Of a stretch of DNA of 64,000 nucleotides, positions 34,274 through 42,973 are shown in pieces; position 1 is the stretch's first letter, and every line of letters begins with the position of its first letter. This DNA is from Calditrichia bacterium (GTDB lineage: Bacteria; Calditrichota; Calditrichia; Calditrichales; J004): NCBI GenBank assembly GCA_020635035.1, contig JACKAO010000001.1, positions 62,001-126,000 of the forward strand, read 5' to 3'. The translations under genes were made by a program, and so were the position numbers. The notes beneath the pieces are model-generated. The model had not been told where the DNA came from and did not search any database. It worked only from the letters and a program-made list of their open reading frames with translations.

Positions 34274-37198
34274 GTGAGACGAATTATTTCTATCTCTATT
34301 TTTTTATTTTTCTTTTCTGCATTTGCGCTTTTCGCGCAGGATACCGGAAAAATCACCGGAACGGTAGTGGATGCCCAGAATGGTGAGCCGCTTATTGGTG
34401 CCAATGTCTATCTTGAAGGTCAGCCTTTGGGGGCAGCTTCAGATATGGATGGCAACTATGTGATTTTAGGCGTTCCTGCCGGGACATACGAACTGGTTGT
34501 AATGATGGTAGGGTATGCCGAGATGCGCATACAGAATACCGAAGTTAAATCTGGCGAATTAACCAAACTTGATATCAGCCTGCAATCGGAATTACTGGAG
34601 ACCGATGTGGTAAAGGTTGAAGCAAAGGTTATTAAAGATTCTGAAGGCAGTCTTTTGCGTATGCGTCAGAAAGCAGTAGCTGTCAGTGATGCTATCAGCG
34701 CCGAAGAAATATCAAAGTCCGGCAGCGGCGATGCAGCAGCAGCGATGAAAAAAGTAACAGGAGCATCGGTTGTAGGTGGCAAATATGTTTACATACGCGG
34801 TTTGGGTGAACGATATTCCGCAACGACCTTGAACGGTGCCGAGCTACCCAGTGCTGATCCGGATAAAAAATCTTTCCAGCTGGACCTGATTCCATCGAAC
34901 ATGCTGGACAATATTAACACCATTAAAACTTTTACTCCGGATAAACCCGGTACGTTTACCGGTGGTCTGGTGGACGTTTCCTTGAAAAGCTATCCGGAAC
35001 AACTAACTTTCCAGGTAAACAGTTCCGTGGGTTATAACAGCATAACAACCGGAAATGATAATTTTATTCTTTCCAACACTGGCGGTTCAGACTGGCTTGG
35101 CTTTGACGACGGAACCCGTGATATACCGGGATCACTAAAAAATACATCAGGCGATGTATCGGTTAGCCGCGGTATGTCTGTGGAAGAGGCACTTCAGGTG
35201 GATAAGATTGCAAAGTCATTTAATAATGCCATGCTTCCGGTTAGTGCCAATGCTCCCCTTAACAGTTCATTCGGAATCTCGCTTGGAAATTCCATCTTTC
35301 TTGATAAAGATAATCAACAGAGTATTGGTTATTTCGGCAGTCTTACCTGGGGGCAGAATTATTCATTTATTGATAACGGTACAACAGGCCGTTATAAACT
35401 TGTTGGCGGATTTAACGATGCTGAAGCGCTTGTACCGGAATTTACAGGTAAAGATACAAAAGGCTCCCGCGAAATTAACTGGGGTTCAATTGCCAATTTA
35501 GCATACAAGAATGCTGCACTTGGTCAGTTTAAATTTTCTTACATGCATACACAAAGTGCCGAAGCAACAGGGCGCAGTCTGATTGGCTATCGCGCCACGG
35601 ACCGTACCGCTCCGGGTTCAACTAAAAACTTTGAGACAAGCACTGTTTCCTGGGTAGAACGCAGTCTAAATACTTTTCAATTGGATGGGGAACATCAGTT
35701 GGGTTTTCTGAATGGAGCAGTTCTGGATTGGAAATTAGCCAATTCCACAAATAAACAGCTTGAACCGGATCAGCGCTACTTCTTTAATGTTTCAATTCCG
35801 CAGCCGGATTCTTCTATAATCTATCAGTTTGACGGGGCAAACGGTTTGCCAATTTCGCGATACTACCGTGATCTTGAAGAAGATAACTTCTCGACCCAGG
35901 TTAATCTCGGAATCTCGTTCAAACAATGGACCGGTTTACAATCAAAATTCAAAATAGGTTTTGCTTCAACCGATGTTAACCGCAGTTATAATCAGCGACG
36001 TTTTGATTATGTAAAACAAGGTACATGGTCTTTAAATGATTATAACACAGGGTCTTACCTCGATACGAAATCTCTTTTTAATGCAGTCGGCATTTATGAT
36101 TCCACCAACAGCCGTGTGGATCGCTGGTTTGGGGATATATCAGGCGGAAGTTTTATTGTGGATGAAGCCATCGACTCCAGCTACTATTTTAATGGTGATA
36201 TGCAGACTGTTGCTTACTATGCCATGGTTGATTTACCGCTGGTCGAACGCTTGCGCTTTATTGGTGGTGCCCGGGTTGAAGATACAAAAATGAACAGTCA
36301 GACAAAGAATTCGCTGGATGAAAAGGGACATCTTGATAATACCGATGTACTTCCATCCGCTAATCTTGTTTACAGTCTGCAGGAAAATATGAATCTGCGT
36401 GCGGCATATTCACAGACAGTGGCACGGCCAACCTTCCGTGAATTGGCACCTTATGAAAATTTTGAATTTGTCGGTGATTTTATCTTTAAAGGAAATGCCA
36501 ATCTTAAAAGAACACTTATTACAAATTATGATGTGCGCTGGGAATGGTTCCTGAATCCCGGTGAAATCATCGCAATCAGTGGTTTCTATAAAGACTTTAA
36601 AAATCCGATCGAACGGAAATTCATTCGCGGCAGTGGTGATGATTATAAAATCAGTGTTGAAAATGTAGATCAGGGTCGTGTATACGGTTTGGAGTTCGAA
36701 GCCCGTAAATCCCTGTCATTTATTACTGAAAGCTTATCTGATTTTAAAATAGGAACCAATCTGTCACTGGTAAATGCCGAAGTAGATATCCCTGAAAATG
36801 ATTTACTTTTAAAAGTGCAGGCGGGTGATTCATCTGCGTCAAAAACCCGTTCCTTCCCTGGACAATCCCCATATATATTTAACTTAAATCTAACATACGA
36901 CCATTATAATTCTAATACTTCTGTCGGATTTTTCTACAACGTTTTTGGTGACAGGTTAGCGATTACAGGAAGAGATGGTACACCGGATGTTTTTGAAAGG
37001 GGATTTAGTACATTGGATTTTAAAGCAAGCAAAGGACTTACAGAAAATGTTTCACTCTCATTTGCTGCAAAGAACCTGCTTAACCCCGCTCAGGAATTTT
37101 CATATAAGTTAAAGAACGATCTTGTTAATAAAGAATTTATCTACCAAAGTTATAAACGTGGAATATCATATTCACTTTCATTGAGTTACAAATTATAG
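34274..37198 (+). CDS. TonB-dependent outer-membrane receptor
   Basis: This is a 974-aa outer-membrane gated channel. A signal peptide (ending LFAQD) is followed by a carboxypeptidase-regulatory-like domain (GKITGTVVDAQNGEPLIGAN..., ~residues 25-105), a plug domain (~115-235 with YIRGLGERYSATTLNGAELP) and a beta-barrel ending in SYKL. GTG start with acgggag upstream. The barrel end includes TVARPTFRELAPYENFEF, typical of the family. The Pho box upstream points to uptake of phosphate or an organophosphate; the ligand is inferred. The T9SS-type protein follows after 10 nt and is likely its partner. Confidence 0.92.
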   Translation: MRRIISISIFLFFFSAFALFAQDTGKITGTVVDAQNGEPLIGANVYLEGQPLGAASDMDGNYVILGVPAGTYELVVMMVGYAEMRIQNTEVKSGELTKLDISLQSELLETDVVKVEAKVIKDSEGSLLRMRQKAVAVSDAISAEEISKSGSGDAAAAMKKVTGASVVGGKYVYIRGLGERYSATTLNGAELPSADPDKKSFQLDLIPSNMLDNINTIKTFTPDKPGTFTGGLVDVSLKSYPEQLTFQVNSSVGYNSITTGNDNFILSNTGGSDWLGFDDGTRDIPGSLKNTSGDVSVSRGMSVEEALQVDKIAKSFNNAMLPVSANAPLNSSFGISLGNSIFLDKDNQQSIGYFGSLTWGQNYSFIDNGTTGRYKLVGGFNDAEALVPEFTGKDTKGSREINWGSIANLAYKNAALGQFKFSYMHTQSAEATGRSLIGYRATDRTAPGSTKNFETSTVSWVERSLNTFQLDGEHQLGFLNGAVLDWKLANSTNKQLEPDQRYFFNVSIPQPDSSIIYQFDGANGLPISRYYRDLEEDNFSTQVNLGISFKQWTGLQSKFKIGFASTDVNRSYNQRRFDYVKQGTWSLNDYNTGSYLDTKSLFNAVGIYDSTNSRVDRWFGDISGGSFIVDEAIDSSYYFNGDMQTVAYYAMVDLPLVERLRFIGGARVEDTKMNSQTKNSLDEKGHLDNTDVLPSANLVYSLQENMNLRAAYSQTVARPTFRELAPYENFEFVGDFIFKGNANLKRTLITNYDVRWEWFLNPGEIIAISGFYKDFKNPIERKFIRGSGDDYKISVENVDQGRVYGLEFEARKSLSFITESLSDFKIGTNLSLVNAEVDIPENDLLLKVQAGDSSASKTRSFPGQSPYIFNLNLTYDHYNSNTSVGFFYNVFGDRLAITGRDGTPDVFERGFSTLDFKASKGLTENVSLSFAAKNLLNPAQEFSYKLKNDLVNKEFIYQSYKRGISYSLSLSYKL

Positions 37199-37208
37199 GA
37201 GGAAACTC

Positions 37209-38867
37209 ATGCGTTTTAAGCAATACCTTATTCTTTTCTTTTTACCGGCGCTTCTTTTAGCGCAAAAACCAACCAGGGTGATCACTGATGCAAGTATCCC
37301 TGTTGGTTCTCATGTAACCTTTTCAGCGGACACGATGTATGTTCTGAGCGGGATGGTATTTGTTGACAGTTTAGCCACCTTAACCATCGAAGCCGGAACA
37401 ATAATTAAAGCAGAAGACGGCCAGGATACGGATGCATCCGGTCTTGTTGTTACCCGTAATGCAAAAATATTTGCAGAAGGAACCGCCGATCGTCCGATTA
37501 TCTTTACATCAATCAATGATGATCTTCAGGGCAGCCTGGATTACACAGACCGCGGCGAATGGGGCGGTGTTGTACTTCTTGGAAAAGCACCAACCAACAA
37601 TGGTGGCGACGAAGCTGTTGAAGGTGTAAATGAAATCGACGAACATCGCGCTCTTTACGGTGGTGATGATCCCAACCACAGCAGCGGTGTATTCCGCTAC
37701 GTTTCTATCCGCCACAGCGGTATCAATATCGGCAGCTCGACCGGAAATGAAATTCAGGGTTTGACCGTTGGTGCTGTGGGTGCAGGAACCGTTCTGGAAT
37801 ATGTAGAATCATACGCAAGCAACGATGACGGATTTGAATTTTTCGGCGGAACAGTAAATACCCGCTATCTTGTCTCTGCCTTCTGTGCTGATGATGCTTT
37901 TGACTGGGATCAGGGCTTTAACGGCAAACACCAGTTCTGGTTTGCCATCCAGTCGCCGGATGCCGGTGGCCGTGTCGCTGAAATGGATGGAGCCGGCGGT
38001 AATGAGCAGGGTACACCTTATGCTAAACCGATACTTGCCAATGTTACCTATATCGGAGCCGGAATCGGAGCGACACCTGAAGGTGACGGTGAGCAGATGT
38101 TAATCTTCCGCGACAATACCGGTGGTTACTACTGGAACAGTATTTTCACCGATTATGATGATGCATCGACCAGTCTGGGTATCACGGTAGAAGATATCGA
38201 TAATACAGGTGAAAAAGTGGAAGACAGCCGTAAGCGTCTTGAAGCAGGCGACCTGGCATTAAAAGGCAACATCTGGTATGGCTTTGGAGCCGGCAACACT
38301 TTGGCAGAGTTTGCACCACAGGATTTCGTACAGGCGCATCTGGCAGCCAATGATAACCGTGTAACCGATCCTATGCTGCGTGGCATCAGCCGTACAACCG
38401 ATAATGGACTTGATCCGCGTCCGCAGGCTGGCAGCCCGGCATTAAATGGAGCGCTTGATGTTGCAGATGATTACTTTGTAAAAACATCGTATGTTGGTGC
38501 TTTTGGCGGCAGTAACTGGCTGCAGGGATGGACAGCACTTGATCAGCTGGGATACTCAGTAACAGCAATTGTTGAAAAGAATACCTTATCTGAAAGTATT
38601 CCGGTATCTTATAAATTGAGTCAGAATTACCCGAATCCATTCAACCCTGTTACAAACATTGAATTCAGTCTTCCTGCATACGGTCCTGTTGAATTAGCTG
38701 TTTATAATATGTTAGGACAAAAAATAGCAACATTGTTAAAAGATACCATGCAGGCTGGTTCTTACAGAGTTACCTGGGATGCTACAAAGGTTGCAAGCGG
38801 CATGTATGTATATAAAATCAGCGCCGGTGATTATGTTCAAACAAAACGTATGCTTCTGATAAAATAA
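37209..38867 (+). CDS. Secreted protein with type IX secretion sorting domain
   Basis: This is a 552-aa exported protein. A signal peptide (ending LLLAQ) is followed by repeated short strands (residues ~20-430) with LTIEAGTIIKAEDG and KIFAEGTADRPIIFTSINDD, resembling a right-handed beta-helix. The C-terminal ~85 residues form a Por/T9SS type A sorting domain: NYPNPFNPVTNIEFSLP, VYNMLGQKIATL, SGMYVYKISAGDYVQTKRML. It follows the TonB receptor by 10 nt with an aggagg ribosome site and a terminator afterwards, so it shares the Pho promoter. No phosphatase catalytic motif is visible; a binding or surface role is possible. Confidence 0.88.
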   Translation: MRFKQYLILFFLPALLLAQKPTRVITDASIPVGSHVTFSADTMYVLSGMVFVDSLATLTIEAGTIIKAEDGQDTDASGLVVTRNAKIFAEGTADRPIIFTSINDDLQGSLDYTDRGEWGGVVLLGKAPTNNGGDEAVEGVNEIDEHRALYGGDDPNHSSGVFRYVSIRHSGINIGSSTGNEIQGLTVGAVGAGTVLEYVESYASNDDGFEFFGGTVNTRYLVSAFCADDAFDWDQGFNGKHQFWFAIQSPDAGGRVAEMDGAGGNEQGTPYAKPILANVTYIGAGIGATPEGDGEQMLIFRDNTGGYYWNSIFTDYDDASTSLGITVEDIDNTGEKVEDSRKRLEAGDLALKGNIWYGFGAGNTLAEFAPQDFVQAHLAANDNRVTDPMLRGISRTTDNGLDPRPQAGSPALNGALDVADDYFVKTSYVGAFGGSNWLQGWTALDQLGYSVTAIVEKNTLSESIPVSYKLSQNYPNPFNPVTNIEFSLPAYGPVELAVYNMLGQKIATLLKDTMQAGSYRVTWDATKVASGMYVYKISAGDYVQTKRMLLIK

Positions 38868-38904
38868 AAACCTCATAACCACTCCCCTAATGGTTCGTTG
38901 GATA

Positions 38905-38934
38905 GGCGCCATCCATCCCGGGTGGCGCTTTTTT
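38905..38934 (+). terminator. Rho-independent terminator of the TonB receptor operon
   Basis: GCGCCATCC (38906-38914) pairs with GGGTGGCGC (38920-38928), with one T-G pair, across a 5-nt loop and followed by six T residues. It closes the TonB receptor-T9SS protein operon. Confidence 0.92.
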
Positions 38935-39003
38935 ATATCTAAGCGGATTATCGTTATAACCTAATTCTAATATTAAAATAATATTTCCCGAATTTTCCCG
39001 TGT

Positions 39004-39009
39004 TATAAT
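39004..39009 (+). promoter_or_regulatory. Likely -10 element for the glycosyltransferase operon
   Basis: TATAAT lies 24 nt before the ATG of the first gene. Upstream, TTTCCCG occurs twice with 10-bp offset (38984 and 38994) in the -35 region, which may be an activator site rather than a standard -35. Confidence 0.5.
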
Positions 39010-39033
39010 GTTCCTAAAATAATAGGAGAAATT

Positions 39034-39405
39034 ATGACACCTTCACTGACATTGGAAACTTTCTTGGCCAGTACCCTGATATTAAGCTCCGGTTATATTG
39101 TAAACTGGTTTATACAGATAATAAAAAGAAGCAGACGCAGATTTGTAAATAATGAAGTTGTAAATAACACAAAGGATTCTATGATAATTGAACGCATTGA
39201 CGGCCAGATTGAAGAAAACATCCGGTCTTTCTTTCAGCAGAAACATCCTGAGTATGAAATTGTTTTTCCGGTTAAAGATTTTCAGGATCCATTAATAAGT
39301 AAAGTAAAAAGCCTGATGCTGGACTATCCTGACTTTAATGCCAAACTGGTGACAGATAAAACACTGAATGGAAAAAGTTACTGCTGGTTAAGATATAGTA
39401 ATTAA
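39034..39405 (+). CDS. Truncated glycosyltransferase-like protein (N-terminal duplicate of next gene)
   Basis: This 123-aa protein has one TM helix and a soluble portion that aligns by eye to residues ~1-120 of the next gene. Compare ENIRSFFQQKHPEYEIVFPV and DYPDFNAKLVTDKT with KNLRSFFELEYPDFEILFGV and EYPDVNVKMIADRT. The catalytic core (later Asp motifs and RxxRW) is absent. It has its own ribosome site (aggag) and promoter, so it may be translated as a small membrane protein. It is more likely a partial tandem duplication or decaying paralogue than an active enzyme. Confidence 0.7.
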   Translation: MTPSLTLETFLASTLILSSGYIVNWFIQIIKRSRRRFVNNEVVNNTKDSMIIERIDGQIEENIRSFFQQKHPEYEIVFPVKDFQDPLISKVKSLMLDYPDFNAKLVTDKTLNGKSYCWLRYSN

Positions 39406-39415
39406 GGATATAAAG

Positions 39416-40579
39416 ATGCAATTTGAATTAATAGTTGATTTTATATTTTCTTTAGCACTCTTATTAAGTGTTACATATACAATTCTCATGACATATATAT
39501 CAATAAAGAGAATAAAAGGTATTAATCGTTCTGCTATTAAAACAGTTCCTTCCGCAAAAGGAATTTCAATCTTAAAACCACTAAAAGGAGTTGATGATGA
39601 TATCGAAAAAAATCTCAGGTCTTTTTTTGAATTGGAATATCCTGATTTCGAAATACTTTTCGGAGTAATTGATTTACAGGATCCGGTTATTAATATTGTA
39701 AACAAGCTGATAAATGAATACCCTGACGTAAATGTAAAGATGATTGCCGACAGGACCCAGGAAGGTCTAAATCCGAAAATTAATAATCTTCAAAATATAT
39801 TTTCTCATGTAACTAAAGATTATATACTGATAAGTGACAGCAACACAAGAGTCAAGCCAGATTACCTTTCCAGAATCATTTCAGAAATGAATGAACCGGA
39901 AACGGGGCTTGTTATCTCTGTTTTAAGAGCAAGTGGCGCACAAAACTGGATTGCTGCGATGGAGAATCTGCACATAAACTCTTATGTAACGCCAAATGTA
40001 TTTACAGTTAATAAACTGTTCCGTCGAAATATTACTATTGGCAAATCAATGCTTCTCTCAAAAGAAATAATGTTAAAAATGGGTGGTTTTGCAATCTTCA
40101 GCAACTACCTGGCAGAAGATTATATGATTGCCAAAACAGTTGAAAAGATGGGGTACAGAACAATATTCTGCGATGCATACATTGATACAATAAATCAAGA
40201 ATGGACGCTTGGACAATTTTTAAATCGTCACAGCCGCTGGGCTAAAATGCGTAAAAATATAAGTATAAAAGATTATTTAATGGAAACACTCGCCAATCCG
40301 GTTGCGGTATCAGTAGTCTTTGCTCTTGTAAGCCAGGAACCTTATGCATTTATTACATCTTTTTTTATAATGTTTTTCAAGATTCTTAATGACATGATAA
40401 TTAATATCCAGCTTGGCGCAAAAACCAAACCCTATTATTACCTTTTAACACCATTAAAAGATTTACTTACAGGAACATTCTGGTATATCCCTTTTTTTAG
40501 CAGAAAAATAAATTGGCGCGGCAATCTTTTTTATATAGGTCAACAAACCATATTAACAAAATATTGGGGGGCAGTATGA
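39416..40579 (+). CDS. Family 21-like glycosyltransferase (ceramide glucosyltransferase/HpnI-like)
   Basis: This is a 387-aa membrane glycosyltransferase. An N-terminal TM helix (~residues 5-30) is followed by a GT-A domain with ISILKPLKGVDDDIEKNL, FGVIDLQDP, a later SDSNTRVKPDYL (DxD-like) and AEDYMIAK, then NRHSRWAKM, the (Q/R)xxRW motif of GT21. C-terminal helices (~290-370) complete the membrane part. Relatives make glucosylceramide or, as HpnI, modify bacteriohopanetetrol. The acceptor here is unknown; no hopanoid genes are nearby. It starts 10 nt after the truncated copy. Confidence 0.85.
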   Translation: MQFELIVDFIFSLALLLSVTYTILMTYISIKRIKGINRSAIKTVPSAKGISILKPLKGVDDDIEKNLRSFFELEYPDFEILFGVIDLQDPVINIVNKLINEYPDVNVKMIADRTQEGLNPKINNLQNIFSHVTKDYILISDSNTRVKPDYLSRIISEMNEPETGLVISVLRASGAQNWIAAMENLHINSYVTPNVFTVNKLFRRNITIGKSMLLSKEIMLKMGGFAIFSNYLAEDYMIAKTVEKMGYRTIFCDAYIDTINQEWTLGQFLNRHSRWAKMRKNISIKDYLMETLANPVAVSVVFALVSQEPYAFITSFFIMFFKILNDMIINIQLGAKTKPYYYLLTPLKDLLTGTFWYIPFFSRKINWRGNLFYIGQQTILTKYWGAV

Positions 40580-40746
40580 AAGGTTTAATTCTTAATAACT
40601 CCATATTAAATGCATTTGGTATTGCAGCTTTAAACAGCCGTTTTACAATAATGCGAAATATTGCATTGGTCTTTTTGTTATTAACATCTTTGGTACTTCA
40701 TTCTGCAGATTACCTGGCTCATAAACTGTTTTATAAACATTTATAA
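40576..40746 (+). CDS. Small single-helix membrane protein
   Basis: This 56-aa protein has one hydrophobic helix (about residues 27-45). ATG 40576 overlaps the stop of the glycosyltransferase gene (ATGA) and has a G-rich site (ggggggc) upstream, which favours it over in-frame starts inside the upstream gene. It could be an accessory subunit; no family is recognised. Confidence 0.5.
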   Translation: MKGLILNNSILNAFGIAALNSRFTIMRNIALVFLLLTSLVLHSADYLAHKLFYKHL

Positions 40747-40848
40747 TGAGCCTATTTTTTAAGTAAATATAACTATCATTTTTATGTTTTATAAAGAAGT
40801 TTGCATTTATATTTCCTGCCTTAACAATAGAACAGACTTACCGGATTA

Positions 40849-42120
40849 ATGTCAGAATACCCGAATAATTTTTTATGGGGAGCTGCGACTTCAGCTTTCC
40901 AGTCAGAAGGACATGTCAGCAACGATATGCTGGAATGGGAGAAAAAGGGCCATTTCAGAAAAAATGGAAAAGATCCGGTGTATGGAAATGCAGCTGATCA
41001 TTGGCATCACTGGCGAGAAGATTTTGACTTACTTGCAGAATATGGATTGAATGCTTACAGGTTTTCTGTAGAGTGGGCGCGAATTGTTCCAGAACCGGGT
41101 AAAATTGATGAAAAAGCCCTGGATCAGTATAAGCAGATGGTTGATTATTTACTCAAAAAAAACATCACTCCAATGCTAACATTTCATCATTTCACACACC
41201 CGTCGTGGTTTCATGAAATTTCTCCATGGCATACAAATGAAGCGCTGGTACAATTCACATTTTTTGTGGATGCCGTAATGCAAAAGCTCGGGAAATATGT
41301 GGATTTTTATATAACCTTAAATGAGCCGCTGGTCTGGGCGTTAGCGGCATATGGTGATGGTGTATTTCCGCCGGGCAAAAAAGATCTTAACCTGATGATG
41401 CAGGTTGTATATAATCTACTGCTTGCTCATAAATCTTCATATTCAATAGTCAAAAAATATAATCCGAAAGCGCGAGTCGGAATAGCTAAAAATATTATTT
41501 TTTTCCAGGCAAAAAACAGAATGAATCCTGTTTCTGTCTTACTTAAATCCTTTGTTGAGCATTTCTTTAATGATATGCTTTTTAAGGCTTTTGTAAGGAA
41601 TAAGCTCGAAATAAACCTTCCTTTTTTTCTGACATTTAATCGGAAAATTGATCTTATGGAGAGTATTGATTTTTGGGGGATTAATTATTATTACCGCATG
41701 TTTATACGCTGTAAACTGGATAAACATTTACCGTTTGAAATGTTTTTTGAAAACAAATCCGGTTTTGGTTTGTCTGATATGGGCTGGGAAATTTACCCGC
41801 CGGGGCTTACATATGCTTTAAAAAAAGCAGCTGCCAGCGGTAAGGAAATTTATATAACGGAAAACGGAATTGCGACGGATAATGATAATAAACGGGAAAA
41901 GTATCTCGAGCTGCATCTGGAGCAAATTCAAAAAGTTATAAACAACGGTTTAAATCTAAAGGGTTACTTTTACTGGAGTCTGCTCGATAATTATGAATGG
42001 ATAGAAGGCACAAATGCCCGTTTTGGTTTAATTGAAGTGGATTATGCTCAAAAATTTGCCAGGAAAGCCAAACCTTCTCTGCAATTTTTTTCCAATTATA
42101 TAAAAAAATTCAAAAAGTAA
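40849..42120 (+). CDS. GH1 beta-glycosidase
   Basis: This is a cytoplasmic retaining beta-glycosidase of family GH1. It has NFLWGAATSAFQSEG at the start, the acid/base Glu159 in TLNEPLVW, and the nucleophile Glu338 in YITENGIAT. WSLLDNYEWIEG and FGLIEVDY follow in the C-terminal region. It is 423 aa, near the family norm, with no signal peptide. It is a single gene between the glycosyltransferase and the second phoB. Natural substrates are likely beta-glucosides or beta-galactosides. Confidence 0.93.
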   Translation: MSEYPNNFLWGAATSAFQSEGHVSNDMLEWEKKGHFRKNGKDPVYGNAADHWHHWREDFDLLAEYGLNAYRFSVEWARIVPEPGKIDEKALDQYKQMVDYLLKKNITPMLTFHHFTHPSWFHEISPWHTNEALVQFTFFVDAVMQKLGKYVDFYITLNEPLVWALAAYGDGVFPPGKKDLNLMMQVVYNLLLAHKSSYSIVKKYNPKARVGIAKNIIFFQAKNRMNPVSVLLKSFVEHFFNDMLFKAFVRNKLEINLPFFLTFNRKIDLMESIDFWGINYYYRMFIRCKLDKHLPFEMFFENKSGFGLSDMGWEIYPPGLTYALKKAAASGKEIYITENGIATDNDNKREKYLELHLEQIQKVINNGLNLKGYFYWSLLDNYEWIEGTNARFGLIEVDYAQKFARKAKPSLQFFSNYIKKFKK

Positions 42121-42216
42121 TTATTAACTTTTACTGCACAGTTTATCTTTTTTGCATCGTTTTAAAACCTTCTTTAACCAGCCAACTTAATAAACATAAT
42201 CAAATCTTAAGCAGGA

Positions 42217-42249
42217 TTTAACAGGTTTGTAACATTGTCCACATAATAT
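42217..42249 (+). promoter_or_regulatory. Pho box and -10 element of the second PhoB/PhoR pair
   Basis: TTTAACA (42217-42223) and TGTAACA (42228-42234) are offset by 11 bp and followed 9 nt later by TAATAT (42244-42249). This is the same arrangement as at pstS, 32 nt before the response-regulator ATG. Confidence 0.75.
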
Positions 42250-42280
42250 TATAAATATAATTTTACTTACAGGAGCCTGT

Positions 42281-42973
42281 ATGGCTAAAGAAAAGATTTT
42301 TGTAGTGGATGATGAGCAGGATATTCTTGAACTGGTCGAATTCATCCTATATAAAGAAAATTACCGTGTTTCATGTTTTGACAGCGGTGAAAGCATTTTA
42401 AAAGCAGTAAAGCAGGATCGTCCGGATCTTGTTTTGCTTGATCTTATGCTACCCGGTGTCGATGGATTTGATGTCTGCAAGATTATTAAAAATGATGACA
42501 ATCTTAAGGATGTTCCTGTTATAATGCTTACCGCAAAAGGTGAAGAAGCCGATGTGGTAAGCGGATTGGAAATAGGCGCAGATGACTATATTGTTAAACC
42601 GTTCAGTTCCCGTGTATTAACAGCGCGTGTAAAGGCAATGCTGCGCAGAAATAGCAAAACGCCAACCAATGAAGATGACATAATAAATATTAACGATATT
42701 GTGATTCATCCGGGCAGGCATGAAGTGACGATCAATGGTAAACCGATTGATTTAACATATTCGGAATTTCGCCTTTTACAACTGCTTGCACAAAAACCCG
42801 GCTGGGTCTATTCGCGCTATCAAATTGTTGATGCATTAAGGGGAAGCGATTACCCGGTAACAGAACGTGCAATTGATGTTCAGATTGTTGGACTGAGAAA
42901 GAAACTTGGCAGGCAGGGAAAATATATTGAAACGGTGCGCGGAGTAGGTTACCGTTACCGGGACGGTGAATGA
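42281..42973 (+). CDS. Response regulator, OmpR/PhoB family (second copy)
   Basis: This 230-aa regulator has a receiver domain with VDDE, phospho-acceptor Asp54 in LLDLMLPG, MLTAKGEE and IVKPFSSR. The winged-helix domain reads DLTYSEFRLLQLLAQKP and SDYPVTERAIDVQIVGLRKKLG. An aggagcc ribosome site precedes ATG, and its last 4 nt overlap the kinase gene (ATGA). It resembles the phoB at 17792. The Pho box upstream suggests it is itself induced by phosphate starvation. It may be PhoB proper, a paralogue with a different signal, or part of a cascade. Confidence 0.9.
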   Translation: MAKEKIFVVDDEQDILELVEFILYKENYRVSCFDSGESILKAVKQDRPDLVLLDLMLPGVDGFDVCKIIKNDDNLKDVPVIMLTAKGEEADVVSGLEIGADDYIVKPFSSRVLTARVKAMLRRNSKTPTNEDDIININDIVIHPGRHEVTINGKPIDLTYSEFRLLQLLAQKPGWVYSRYQIVDALRGSDYPVTERAIDVQIVGLRKKLGRQGKYIETVRGVGYRYRDGE

